64,000 bases of DNA from Cedecea selenatireducens. Lineage in GTDB: Bacteria > Pseudomonadota > Gammaproteobacteria > Enterobacterales > Enterobacteriaceae. The notes beneath the pieces are model-generated. The model saw nothing but the letters and a program-made list of their open reading frames with translations. It made no database searches and had not been told where the DNA came from. The position numbers and the translations under genes are program-made. The DNA lies in contig NZ_JBHIKW010000007.1 in NCBI RefSeq assembly GCF_042138895.1, positions 195,396 to 259,395 on the forward strand, read 5' to 3'. Of this stretch, positions 16,741-24,419 are shown piece after piece (position 1 is the first letter of the stretch; every line of letters starts with the position of its first letter).

Positions 16741-16824
16741 ACCTGCCGCCGGAAGAGTACCGCCTGATGGCTGAAAAACCGGAACTCTCAAAAAGTGCGT
16801 GGACCTAAAACAGGTGTGCTTACA
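16741..16824 (+). mobile_element. IS3-family right-end remnant (copy A)
   Basis: These ~84 bp match the right end of the IS element at 19228-20424. They encode the conserved transposase tail (PEEYRLMAEKPELSKSAWT, stop) and end in the terminal repeat TGCTTACA, whose complement TGTAAGCA opens the left end at 19228. Nothing else of the element remains at this site. Confidence 0.75.
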
Positions 16825-16890
16825 CTTGGACCTGTAAATGTTCGCGGAAAATAAGTGGGTCTCAGGTTTCGTGCGAAAAATTTAGAATGA

Positions 16891-16923
16891 AAAAGCCCGC
16901 AGGACTTATTCCATGAGGGCTTT
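16891..16923 (-). terminator. Terminator hairpin, near-copy of the tmRNA terminator
   Basis: On the minus strand the stem AAAGCCC..GGGCTTT is followed by a T run. The sequence is strikingly like the tmRNA terminator at 20482-20517: the arms and the CATGG and AAG blocks in the loop are shared. It would also terminate the operon ending at 17065. The rest of 16661-17064 is AT-rich with no gene visible. Confidence 0.7.
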
Positions 16924-17064
16924 ATAGGATAACTGAATATTATTGATGAATAAGTTTAATAAATTGTCTAAATTTTATCTGAGGTTGAATTTTATGGTTT
17001 TTTTAAATTTGATATTCATCATTATTTAAGTGAAGAGAGTTCACATCAATAAATTTATTGTCGA

Positions 17065-17676
17065 TTATTGAATCATATAATCAGTTAATCTGCTATTATC
17101 TGGTGAGTTAATTTGAATTCTGTCAATTCGTCCTGCGCTAACTTGATGTAAAAATTCCATAATTCTCTGCGGAGAGTCTTTGACAAGAGCTTTAGTTACT
17201 AAAAATCCTTCCAGATTTTTTAGGTTGAATTTATTAGAGATAGCCTCCAAGTCTTGTAAAAAGCCTTCTCGACCTTTTTCTCTGAAGTCTCTCATAATTA
17301 CAGTGTAACGAATGTCTAATTTAAAGAAATCATCACGAGTAATAGTTGGAACATGTTTAAGTATAAAACAAAATAATGTTGTAATTCCTTCATGGATTTT
17401 CATTCTAATATCATCTTTTTTAGCTTTGCCTTCTTTAAATTCTACAAAATAAAGAATTTCACCAACTAAAAATAAACAGTCTGGAGACTTTTCTTTTTTG
17501 CCATCTGGATGGCAAGAAGCCAAATTATATACTTTATCAAAATTAAAACCTAATTCATTAGATAAAATAAAATTTTTTTCTCCATCAGAATTAAAGCTGA
17601 GAGTCGAAACTGTCTCCAAGGCTGTTGGGTAAATTTCGCACAGTTTGTCATAAATTGTTTTAGCATTAGAAATCAT
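17065..17676 (-). CDS. Unknown protein with PD-(D/E)xK-like nuclease motif, partner of the ATPase
   Basis: 203 residues from the ATG at 17676 (AAGG site 9 nt upstream; an ATG nine bases earlier at 17685 has the AAGG directly against it). I do not recognise the family. A candidate nuclease motif is seen: Pro65-Asp66 in KSPDCLFL, then a beta-strand and Glu79-x-Lys81 in YFVEFKEGK, the spacing of PD-(D/E)xK enzymes. No signal peptide or membrane segment is present. The start overlaps the end of the upstream ATPase gene by 11 bases, so the two are cotranslated and probably form a complex. AT-rich composition marks it as acquired. Confidence 0.7.
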   Translation of the reverse strand: MISNAKTIYDKLCEIYPTALETVSTLSFNSDGEKNFILSNELGFNFDKVYNLASCHPDGKKEKSPDCLFLVGEILYFVEFKEGKAKKDDIRMKIHEGITTLFCFILKHVPTITRDDFFKLDIRYTVIMRDFREKGREGFLQDLEAISNKFNLKNLEGFLVTKALVKDSPQRIMEFLHQVSAGRIDRIQINSPDNSRLTDYMIQ

Positions 17677-18997
17677 CAAAATCATCCTTGCTGAGTACTC
17701 TTAATGGCTCTGCCAATAAATCTATAGCGTGTGAAACATCATCTGTAATGTTCAAAAATGAAGTTAAATTTTCGTTAGGGAATTTTGTGGCTAAATAAAA
17801 GCTATGTTCAATTCTTTTCTTATCAGAAAAATGTTTAAGCGCATCAATTATATAAGGACTATGCGTTGTTATGATGATATCAACCCCAGAGTAAACCAAA
17901 TCACAAATTAGCTCACAATAAAGAATTTGCCATTTAGGATGCAAGTTAACTTCAGGTTCATCTAATATAAGTAACTGGTTATTCTCGGCATGGCCGCCTT
18001 TTAATAGCATATCCAGTATGCCAAGAGATTTAACGCCAGAAGCAACATTAGATGATGAAATTGAATAATTTTCACGAGTTAATAGAAAATCAAATTTTTC
18101 GTTATCGTAGATTATTTCGCCATCGAATGCGCTATTTATTCGAGAAGATATCTGACTATGCAAATCTGGTTCGACTTCTACAAATAAATCATTAAAGGCA
18201 TAAAGATTATAAATCGAGTCACTTAGTTTATTGCTCAGATCTTTAATATGCAATGGAACTGTTGCTCTACCAGTGGAACCTTCTTTGATTTCAAAGAGGG
18301 TCTTAGACATTTGAGCCAAATTATGATATTGAATTATTGCTGGTGACTCAACATATGTTGCATCGTTGTAACCAAGTTCATCATTGAAGTCAAATTTAAA
18401 CTTAGTATCACTAACCCAGTTTATTTCAATTAATGGCGTTGCACCGTCATTAACTCTTACTACAGTTTTTAAAAGAGACTCATTTCCTCGAGGAATAATT
18501 TCACCTCTAAACTCAGAGAAAAATGCTTTGCCAATCGCTCGGTTCATCACTGATAAACGATCGTCAGGTTCTTCAATTAATTGTCTAATTTCTTCAAGTT
18601 TGGAACTGGCACTCGAAAACATCATTTCGGCTATATCACCGCGATCTAATAGATCGTTGAGAATGCGATATCTTTCATTCAAAGCAGAGATAGGATCTAT
18701 TTTAAGCTGGCTAATGAATTTTTTAGGATGGAATAGATCTCTAATTTGAGTGTTGGTTGTTATGTTGATAGTGCGTCGAATTATAGAGAAGTAAATAACT
18801 TCTGCAAGAGTAAGTAAACGAGCATCTTTATCTTCCTCTAAATCGAATTCATAGCGAGCGATAGCCTTTACTATTGAAAATAATATTTTACCAACGGTGC
18901 TTTTACCGGTATCGTTTTCGCCAGTAATCACCGTTAGACCACCTATGTGTACATGTGCATCTGAAATTGTACCAAAATTTCTAATCTCAATATCCAT
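17666..18997 (-). CDS. AAA ATPase of the OLD/RecF-like ABC type (possible defence gene)
   Basis: 443 residues. The N-terminus MDIEIRNFGTISDAHVHI leads to the Walker A loop GENDTGKST (26-34). A helical insertion fills about 45-300. The C-terminal half has a signature-like SSNVASGVKSLG (315-326), Walker B LLILDEPEVNLHP (342-354) and the switch His in TTHSP (His379). This is the AAA_15/AAA_21 layout found in OLD nucleases, Gabija, Septu, PARIS and retron ATPases; there is no C-terminal TOPRIM domain, so the nuclease function would come from the overlapping downstream gene. AT-rich codon use differs from all neighbours. Confidence 0.88.
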   Translation of the reverse strand: MDIEIRNFGTISDAHVHIGGLTVITGENDTGKSTVGKILFSIVKAIARYEFDLEEDKDARLLTLAEVIYFSIIRRTINITTNTQIRDLFHPKKFISQLKIDPISALNERYRILNDLLDRGDIAEMMFSSASSKLEEIRQLIEEPDDRLSVMNRAIGKAFFSEFRGEIIPRGNESLLKTVVRVNDGATPLIEINWVSDTKFKFDFNDELGYNDATYVESPAIIQYHNLAQMSKTLFEIKEGSTGRATVPLHIKDLSNKLSDSIYNLYAFNDLFVEVEPDLHSQISSRINSAFDGEIIYDNEKFDFLLTRENYSISSSNVASGVKSLGILDMLLKGGHAENNQLLILDEPEVNLHPKWQILYCELICDLVYSGVDIIITTHSPYIIDALKHFSDKKRIEHSFYLATKFPNENLTSFLNITDDVSHAIDLLAEPLRVLSKDDFDDF

Positions 18998-19152
18998 AAG
19001 TAGCTCTTTTCCTAGGAGTTAATACACAGATTCTAGCACTTATTTTGGGCTCGAAGAAAGTGTAGATATACAAATAAGAGCACTATTTACTATAAAAAAT
19101 TACTATCTCGATATAGTTTAGTTTGCAATTCACTTTATGCTAGTGGAGGTCA

Positions 19153-19227
19153 TGCAAGCATCTCTGACATCAGCGCCATTCACTTTTAGAGATTATCCAA
19201 CACACTGATTATGTCTCTCGAGGAGAG
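19153..19227. repeat. 75-bp tandem duplicate of the IS left end
   Basis: This 75-bp block begins TGCAAGCA and is a diverged copy of the next 75 bp (19228-19302, beginning TGTAAGCA). The shared core CATTCACTTTTAGAGAT and the CTGATTATGTC segment align without gaps. The bases 18998-19152 upstream carry the ATPase promoter region (AT-rich) and no gene. Confidence 0.7.
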
Positions 19228-19306
19228 TGTAAGCATCCCGGCAAACCGAACCATTCACTTTTAGAGATCTTCCGACATACTGATTATGTCCCCTGAGGAG
19301 ATCGCC

Positions 19307-19573
19307 ATGCGTAAAGCCCGATTCACCGAGCACCAAATCATCGCCGTGCTAAAGTCCGTCGAAGCTGGCCGGACCGTCAAAGATGTCTGCCGTGAAGCCG
19401 GTATCTCAGAAGCCAGTTATTACAACTGGAAAGCGAAGTTTGGCGGTATGGAAGCCTCTGATATCAAAAAAATGAAAGATCTCGAGGACGAAAATCGTCG
19501 TTTCAAACAGATGTTTGCCGATCTCAGTCTTGAATGCCTGGCCCTGAAAGACGTTATCGAAAAAAAGCTTTAA
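19307..19573 (+). CDS. IS3-family transposase OrfA
   Basis: The 88-residue helix-turn-helix protein (MRKARFTEHQIIAVLKSVEA, then REAGISEASYYNWKAKFGG) ends with a Leu-zipper-like helix. It matches OrfA of the IS51/IS407 group. It appears intact. The gene ends in the A-rich run GAAAAAAAG where a -1 shift would normally join it to OrfB. Confidence 0.88.
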   Translation: MRKARFTEHQIIAVLKSVEAGRTVKDVCREAGISEASYYNWKAKFGGMEASDIKKMKDLEDENRRFKQMFADLSLECLALKDVIEKKL

Positions 19574-20408
19574 AACCAGCGATAAAGCGGTAGCTCGTCA
19601 GCTATCTGACGGCGCAATTTGCCATGAGCATCCGCCAAGCGTGCAGGATATTATCGTTGAGCAGGACGGTGTATTTTTATCAGCCCGATACCCGGCGTGA
19701 TGAACCGGTGATCCATGTGCTTACTGAGCTGGCAGAACGCTATCCGCGCTACGGTTTTAAGAAGTTGTTCCAGCTGCTGCGCAGGCAGGGCAATACCTGG
19801 AACCATAAACGCGTTCACCGGATTTATTGCCTGCTGAAATTGAATTTACGCAGCAAGGGAAAGCAGCGTTTACCGGTACGTAACCCGGCGCTACTGGTGA
19901 CGTCTGAAGCAGCTAACTGGAGTTGGTCGATAGACTTTATGCATGATGCGTTGGTCTGCTGCAGACGCTTCCGGACCTTAAATGTAGTGGATGATTTTAA
20001 CCACGAAGCCCTTGCAATAGAAATTGATCTGAATATCCCGGTGCAGCAGGTGGTCGGAGTGCTGGACAGGAAAGTGGCGAGCTGGAGGTATCTGCTGAAA
20101 CTGCGGATGGACAACGGCCCGGAACTAGCCCCGATGACACTTGTGTAGTGGGCTGAATAGCATGATGTGGCACTGGAGTTTATCAGGCCGGGTAAACCGA
20201 CGCAGAATGCATTTTTCGAACGGTTCAACTGGACTGAAATTTTGGATTTCACCTGTTCAGAACGCTGAATGAAGCACGGGAAATCACGGAACTCTAGCTG
20301 GATGAATACAACAGCGGGCATCCCCATGAATCCCTGAATAGCCTGACACCAGAGGGATATCGGCTGATTGCTGAAAAACAGGAGCTCTCAAAAAGTGCTT
20401 GGAACTAA
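19561..20408 (+). pseudogene. IS3-family transposase OrfB, broken
   Basis: The -1 frame after orfA reads KKALKPAIKR and then a TAG (19591). It resumes through MSIRQACRILSLSRTVY and the integrase core with the first Asp in WSIDFMHD and the second in MDNGPE. Further stops occur at 20146 and 20158. A remnant with the Glu motif (KPTQNAFFERFN) and the tail ELSKSAWN follows after small deletions. The nonsense codons and shifts rule out active DDE transposase. Confidence 0.85.
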
Positions 20409-20481
20409 AACAGGTGTGCTTAGATAAAAGGTTTTAATTTAACTCGTTCTCTTCGGACTTCGCGGGACAAATTGTAGACAC

Positions 20482-20517
20482 AAAAAAGCCCGCATAGCTT
20501 GAACCATGCGGGCTTTC
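20482..20517 (-). terminator. tmRNA terminator
   Basis: On the minus strand an 11-bp stem (AAAGCCCGCAT / ATGCGGGCTTT) with a 10-nt loop is followed by six T, about 44 nt after the tmRNA 3' end. Confidence 0.88.
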
Positions 20518-20559
20518 AGGACTTCGTATCGGGCTCTGGTAACCGTCAACAAAGGATTT

Positions 20560-20923
20560 TGGTGGAGCTGGCGGGAGTTGAACCCGCGTCCGAAATTTCT
20601 ACATCCTCGGTACTACATGCTTAGTCAGTCTTTACATTCGCCGGGCAACTGCGGACAGACACGCCATTACCAAACTATCCTGATTAGTTTTAATGCTTCA
20701 ACCCCAGGCAAGGCATCCACACGATCTCTTTTGGGTTTGACCTCTCTTTGATCCCCGTCTTAAGAGCGGAAGCTAGGGAGAGAGGGCTCAGAGCAGGTTA
20801 TTAAGCTGCTAAAGCGTAGTTTTCGTCGTTTGCGACTATTTTTTTGCGGCTTTTTACGAGGCCAACCGCCCCTCGGCATGCACCTTGGGTTTCGCAAATC
20901 CCGTCGAATCCAGAATCAGCCCC
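20560..20923 (-). tRNA. ssrA: tmRNA (transfer-messenger RNA, ssrA)
   Basis: The 364-nt RNA gene begins GGGGCTGATTCTGGATTCGA and ends in the encoded CCA of GCCAGCTCCACCA, with the T-arm GGTTCAACTCCCGCC. The tag frame reads ANDENYALAA and two stop codons, the standard enteric tag. It rescues stalled ribosomes with SmpB, whose gene lies 18 kb away instead of adjacent because the bap operon sits between them. Its 3' end is a common integration site for islands, which fits the mobile DNA just downstream. It is classified here as tRNA type for lack of a tmRNA class. Confidence 0.98.
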
Positions 20924-20938
20924 AATGTGTACCGGCGA

Positions 20939-20967
20939 GTATAACAGATTTATTACGCGCGTGACCA
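20939..20967 (-). promoter_or_regulatory. ssrA promoter
   Basis: On the minus strand, -35 TGGTCA and -10 TATACT are spaced 17 bp and place the start close to the mature 5' end. Confidence 0.7.
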
Positions 20968-21040
20968 GCCGTCTAAAGAGAAATCCCGCCGAGTGCTGTT
21001 CGTACAAAATTCCTTCAGCACCAGCGGGATAGGTGGTCAA

Positions 21041-22231
21041 TTAACGTTCGCGCAGCGCCTCGCGGGCGCGGTTGAACGGCTTAATCAGGTACTCAACGAT
21101 GGTTTTCTGCCCGGTTTTAATGTCCACGGTCGCCACCATCCCCGGTGAGATGGAGAAATGGTGGCCGACTTTGTTCACCAGGTAGTCCTGGTTAGTGCGG
21201 ATAAACACCCGGTAGTAGACGATTTCCGGCTTCACCTTGTCCTGAATGGTGTCCGGGGAGATGGTTTCCACGGTGCCTTCCAGCCCGCCGTAAATGGCGT
21301 AATCGTAGGCGGTGATTTTCACCAGCGCGCGCTGCCCTGGGTGAATAAAGGCGATGTCGCGAGGGGAAAGCCGGGCCTCAATCAGCAGGTGATCGTCCAC
21401 CGGCACAATCTCCATCATCTCGCCGTTCGGCGGAATAACGCCGCCGATGGTGGTCACCTGAATGTTCTTCACGATGCCGCGTACCGGCGAGCGCACGGTC
21501 ATGCGGGTCACCGAATCCTCACGCCCTTTGATGATGGAGGTCAGCATGTCCACTTCGGCATTGGCTTTCGACAGCGCCTCACGTGCCTGCACGTAATACT
21601 GCGAGCGCAGGTCGGTTATTCTCAGGCCCAGGTCACTTTTCTGTCGCTGCAGGCGCAGCACTTCCACGTGGCTCGCCGCGCCGCTTTTCACCAGCCGCTG
21701 GGTGATATCCAGCTCTTTGTTGACCGACGTCAGCGCGTCCCGCAGCTCGGATTCGGAGTCGTTCAGCTGCGCCCGGCGGGTTTTATACAGCCGGGTTTCG
21801 GAGGCGACAAGATCGGGCGAGGCCTTGAGCGAATCCGGGAACTTCAGCGGCTGGTCGTTCACCTCTGCGTAAAGCCTGGCGCTGGAGGCGAGCGAGGCGC
21901 GGTAGCGAGCCGCGCTTTCGCCCACGTTGGACTCGGAGCGCGTCGGGTCGAGGCGGGCGACAATTTGCCCGGCCTGCACCTTATCGCCTTCGTGAACCAG
22001 CAGCTCGGTGACTATCCCGCCGTCCAGCGACTGCAAGATTTGCTCGCGGGAACTCGGCACCACTTTCCCGGTGCCGGTAGATACTTCATCCAGCGTGCCG
22101 AACCACGCCCACACGCCAAATAGAATAAACAGCAGCGTGATGAGCAGGATGATGCGGCTCGCTCCGGAAAATTCGCTTTCGCGCTGGATGTCCGGGTCAT
22201 CGTTGGTGACGTCATGCTGACTGGTTTTCAT
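21041..22231 (-). CDS. bapD: BapD, HlyD-family type I secretion adaptor
   Basis: 396 residues from the ATG at 22231; a longer frame to 22321 would read through the preceding gene and lacks a start context. A cytoplasmic tail is followed by one membrane segment (IILLITLLFILFGVWAWFG, about 24-43), lipoyl half-motifs (VTELLVHEGDKVQAGQ and VRSPVRGIV), a long coiled coil, and the C-terminal HlyD beta-barrel with KPEIVYYRVFI. It links BapC to BapB across the periplasm. It overlaps the bapC end by 20 bases. In Salmonella the same four genes lie in the same place between smpB and ssrA. Confidence 0.92.
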   Translation of the reverse strand: MKTSQHDVTNDDPDIQRESEFSGASRIILLITLLFILFGVWAWFGTLDEVSTGTGKVVPSSREQILQSLDGGIVTELLVHEGDKVQAGQIVARLDPTRSESNVGESAARYRASLASSARLYAEVNDQPLKFPDSLKASPDLVASETRLYKTRRAQLNDSESELRDALTSVNKELDITQRLVKSGAASHVEVLRLQRQKSDLGLRITDLRSQYYVQAREALSKANAEVDMLTSIIKGREDSVTRMTVRSPVRGIVKNIQVTTIGGVIPPNGEMMEIVPVDDHLLIEARLSPRDIAFIHPGQRALVKITAYDYAIYGGLEGTVETISPDTIQDKVKPEIVYYRVFIRTNQDYLVNKVGHHFSISPGMVATVDIKTGQKTIVEYLIKPFNRAREALRER

Positions 22232-24419
22232 TGTTCCACTCCCGCGGTGGTGTCTGGGCGGCGGCCGGGGCCTGAGCCGGTACCGGTCTTGCGGCGCCGA
22301 GCGCCTGGGCCTTCGGTGCATCCATTACCAGCTGGCCGTCTTTGAGCACCAGCACGCGTTCGACCAGTTCGAGTACCGGCACGCGGTGGGTGGCGACCAC
22401 CAGCGTGCGGTGGCCGAGCCACTGGTTAAGCCGCTGAATAAATTCGCGTTCGGTGTGGTCGTCCAGCGAGGCGGTCGGTTCATCGAGCAGCACGATGTTG
22501 GGCGAGCGCAGCAGCATACGCGCCAGCAGGATCGACTGACGCTGCCCGCCGGAAAGCCCGCTGCCGCCTTCCATGATCGGGTGATCCAGCCCCTTCGGCA
22601 GATGCTTCACGAAGTTGCTCGCGCCGCTGACTTCTAACGCCTCGAAGATCGCGTCGTCGCTGGCGTGTGGCGCGCCAAGGGTGAGGTTTTCCCGCAGCGT
22701 GCCGTAGAACAGCCGGGCGTTCTGACTCAGGAAGCCGATGTTGCGGCGCAGATCCGCCATGTCGATTTGGGTCATCGCCAGATCGTCGAGCCTGGCTTCG
22801 CCGCTGGCCAGATCGACGCCGCCGGCAAGCGCCTGCAGCAGCGTGGATTTGCCCGCACCGTTGCGCCCAAGCACGGCAATGCGTTCGCCGCGCTGGATCT
22901 CAAGGCGGGCGATACGCAGCGGAATGCGCGGATCTTCGCTGTGGTATTTGAACTGGGCGCTTTCAAACAGGTAGTGGCCGTGGAAGATGTCTTTGTGGAT
23001 GAGGTTTTCATCGCGCTGGGTTTCCACCGGCAGCTGCATGATGCTGTCCAGCCCCTGTTTGGCGGCTTTGACCTGCTGCCAGCGCGCAAGCACGCCGCAC
23101 AGGTTTGCCATCGGCGCAATCATCCTTGAGGCCAGCATGGAGGCGGCGACCATTGCCCCGGTGGTCATCTCGCCTTCAATGACCAGCGGCGCCCCGAACA
23201 GCACCACCACCACAAACACCAGGCTCTGAATGGTGATCCCCCAGCTGATTAAGCCCTGGGTCAGTTCGCGAGTTTTCAGGCCGGATTCGGCAGTAATGCG
23301 GATGTAGCTGTTCCACTGCTGGAGGAAACGGTTCTCCGCCTGCATCAGCTTGATGTCCTCCAGCCCCTGCACGCTTTCTACCAGCACGGCGTTGCGCAGG
23401 GTTGATTCGTGCGCGGCCTGGTTTGCCAGCGTGGCGAGCTTTTTCTGCAGCAGCAGGCCAGGTAGCACCATCACAATGGCGGCAACCGGGGCGATCCATG
23501 CCAGCTGCGGGGCGATGATCGCCAGTACGCCAACAAACAGCAGGAAGAACGGCAGATCGACGATCGTGGAGATGGTCGAGGAGGTGATCATCTCGCGGAT
23601 CTGCTCCAGCTCGCGCAGCTGAGAAATAAAGCTGCCGGTGGAGCGGGGCACGGCGCTGTTGCGCAGCCGCAGGGCGTGGCTGAATACGCGATCGGAAATG
23701 CGCATATCGGCCCGCTTGCCCAGCACGTCCATGATGTTGCTGCGCGTGACTTTCAGGATGAAGCCGAACACCACGGCGATCAGCACGCCGGTCGCCAGCA
23801 CGTACAGCGTCGGGTACGACTGGGCGGGGATCACCCGGTCGTATACCTGCATCGAGAACAGGATCCCGGCCAGCGACAGCACGTTCACCCAAAAGGCCGC
23901 CAGCATCACCGGGCCATAAGGGCGAACGTCGAGCATGATCAGCTCTTTCATCCAGTCGGGGCTGAAGCGTGAGATATAGGCGTCGACGCGGCTGTCTTTC
24001 AGGGCCGAGAGCGGGCGCAGGGCGGCCACAAAGCGAATTTCCGGCAGCAGTTTGCTGAGCGACTGGCGGTTGGTGTGGCGTTCGTCGTCAAAGTAGCAGA
24101 TATCTACGGTGTCCTCGCCGTCAAACTGTTCGATCACCGCGATCTGGCCGCTGGCTAAGTCCACCACTACCGGCAGCCGCCACTGGGCAATGGCTTTTTC
24201 GGTGTTGCCGAGCAGGTGGAAGGAAAGCCCGGCCTGGCGTGAAAGCTGGGTCAGCGCGGCGACTTTGGTTTTGTCTTTGAACCACGGGGCGTTGGCCTGA
24301 ATGGTGCCGGGCGAGCAAACCACGCGGTAATGCCCGGCAACGTGACTGATGGCGTGGGCCCATTGGGTCAGGGCCTGTTCGCTTAAATACTCCCCGGCGG
24401 GAGAGGCTGTCTGGCTCAT
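22212..24419 (-). CDS. bapC: BapC, type I secretion ABC transporter
   Basis: 735 residues in three parts: an N-terminal C39-like domain (about 1-140) without an evident catalytic Cys-His pair, a six-helix membrane domain (about 165-440), and an ATPase domain with Walker A GRNGAGKST (about 518), signature LSGGQRQS and Walker B IVLLDEP. The inactive C39-like domain is typical of LapB-type exporters that recognise large repeat adhesins. A Pro/Ala-rich tail follows the ATPase. The start shares ATGA with the bapB stop. It energises BapA export at the inner membrane. Confidence 0.94.
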   Translation of the reverse strand: MSQTASPAGEYLSEQALTQWAHAISHVAGHYRVVCSPGTIQANAPWFKDKTKVAALTQLSRQAGLSFHLLGNTEKAIAQWRLPVVVDLASGQIAVIEQFDGEDTVDICYFDDERHTNRQSLSKLLPEIRFVAALRPLSALKDSRVDAYISRFSPDWMKELIMLDVRPYGPVMLAAFWVNVLSLAGILFSMQVYDRVIPAQSYPTLYVLATGVLIAVVFGFILKVTRSNIMDVLGKRADMRISDRVFSHALRLRNSAVPRSTGSFISQLRELEQIREMITSSTISTIVDLPFFLLFVGVLAIIAPQLAWIAPVAAIVMVLPGLLLQKKLATLANQAAHESTLRNAVLVESVQGLEDIKLMQAENRFLQQWNSYIRITAESGLKTRELTQGLISWGITIQSLVFVVVVLFGAPLVIEGEMTTGAMVAASMLASRMIAPMANLCGVLARWQQVKAAKQGLDSIMQLPVETQRDENLIHKDIFHGHYLFESAQFKYHSEDPRIPLRIARLEIQRGERIAVLGRNGAGKSTLLQALAGGVDLASGEARLDDLAMTQIDMADLRRNIGFLSQNARLFYGTLRENLTLGAPHASDDAIFEALEVSGASNFVKHLPKGLDHPIMEGGSGLSGGQRQSILLARMLLRSPNIVLLDEPTASLDDHTEREFIQRLNQWLGHRTLVVATHRVPVLELVERVLVLKDGQLVMDAPKAQALGAARPVPAQAPAAAQTPPREWNNENQSA

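Larger units (their letters stand above)
19228..20424 (+). mobile_element. IS3-family insertion sequence, decayed (IS51/IS407-like)
   Basis: The element is about 1.2 kb. The left terminus TGTAAGCATCCCGG and the right terminus (complement TNTAAGCACACCTG) form imperfect terminal repeats. It contains orfA (19307-19573) and a broken orfB in the -1 frame after an A7 slippery run, the usual IS3 arrangement. Stops and small deletions in orfB make it non-autonomous. No clean target duplication is visible, because both ends abut other copies of the same ends or diverged sequence. Confidence 0.85.

Noticed and set aside
17065..18997. Assignment of the ATPase pair to Gabija, Septu or PARIS
   Set aside because: No TOPRIM domain in the ATPase, no HNH or helicase partner, and the small partner shows no DUF4435 pattern that I can see.
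16741..20424. Composite transposon flanked by two IS copies
   Set aside because: The left copy keeps only about 84 bp of one end and the right copy has broken transposase, so mobility now is unlikely. The bracket is reported as a relic only.
20801..21040. 79-codon open frame on the minus strand at the tmRNA 5' end
   Set aside because: It is the tmRNA tag frame (ending ANDENYALAA) read upstream through the promoter, not a gene.
22231..22321. Extended start for bapD
   Set aside because: The extra 30 residues are Arg/Pro-rich and come from the overlapping bapC tail; the ATG at 22231 gives the normal HlyD N-terminus.
23176..23892. 238-codon alternative frame on the minus strand inside bapC
   Set aside because: Arg/Ala/Gly-rich out-of-frame shadow of the ABC transporter gene.
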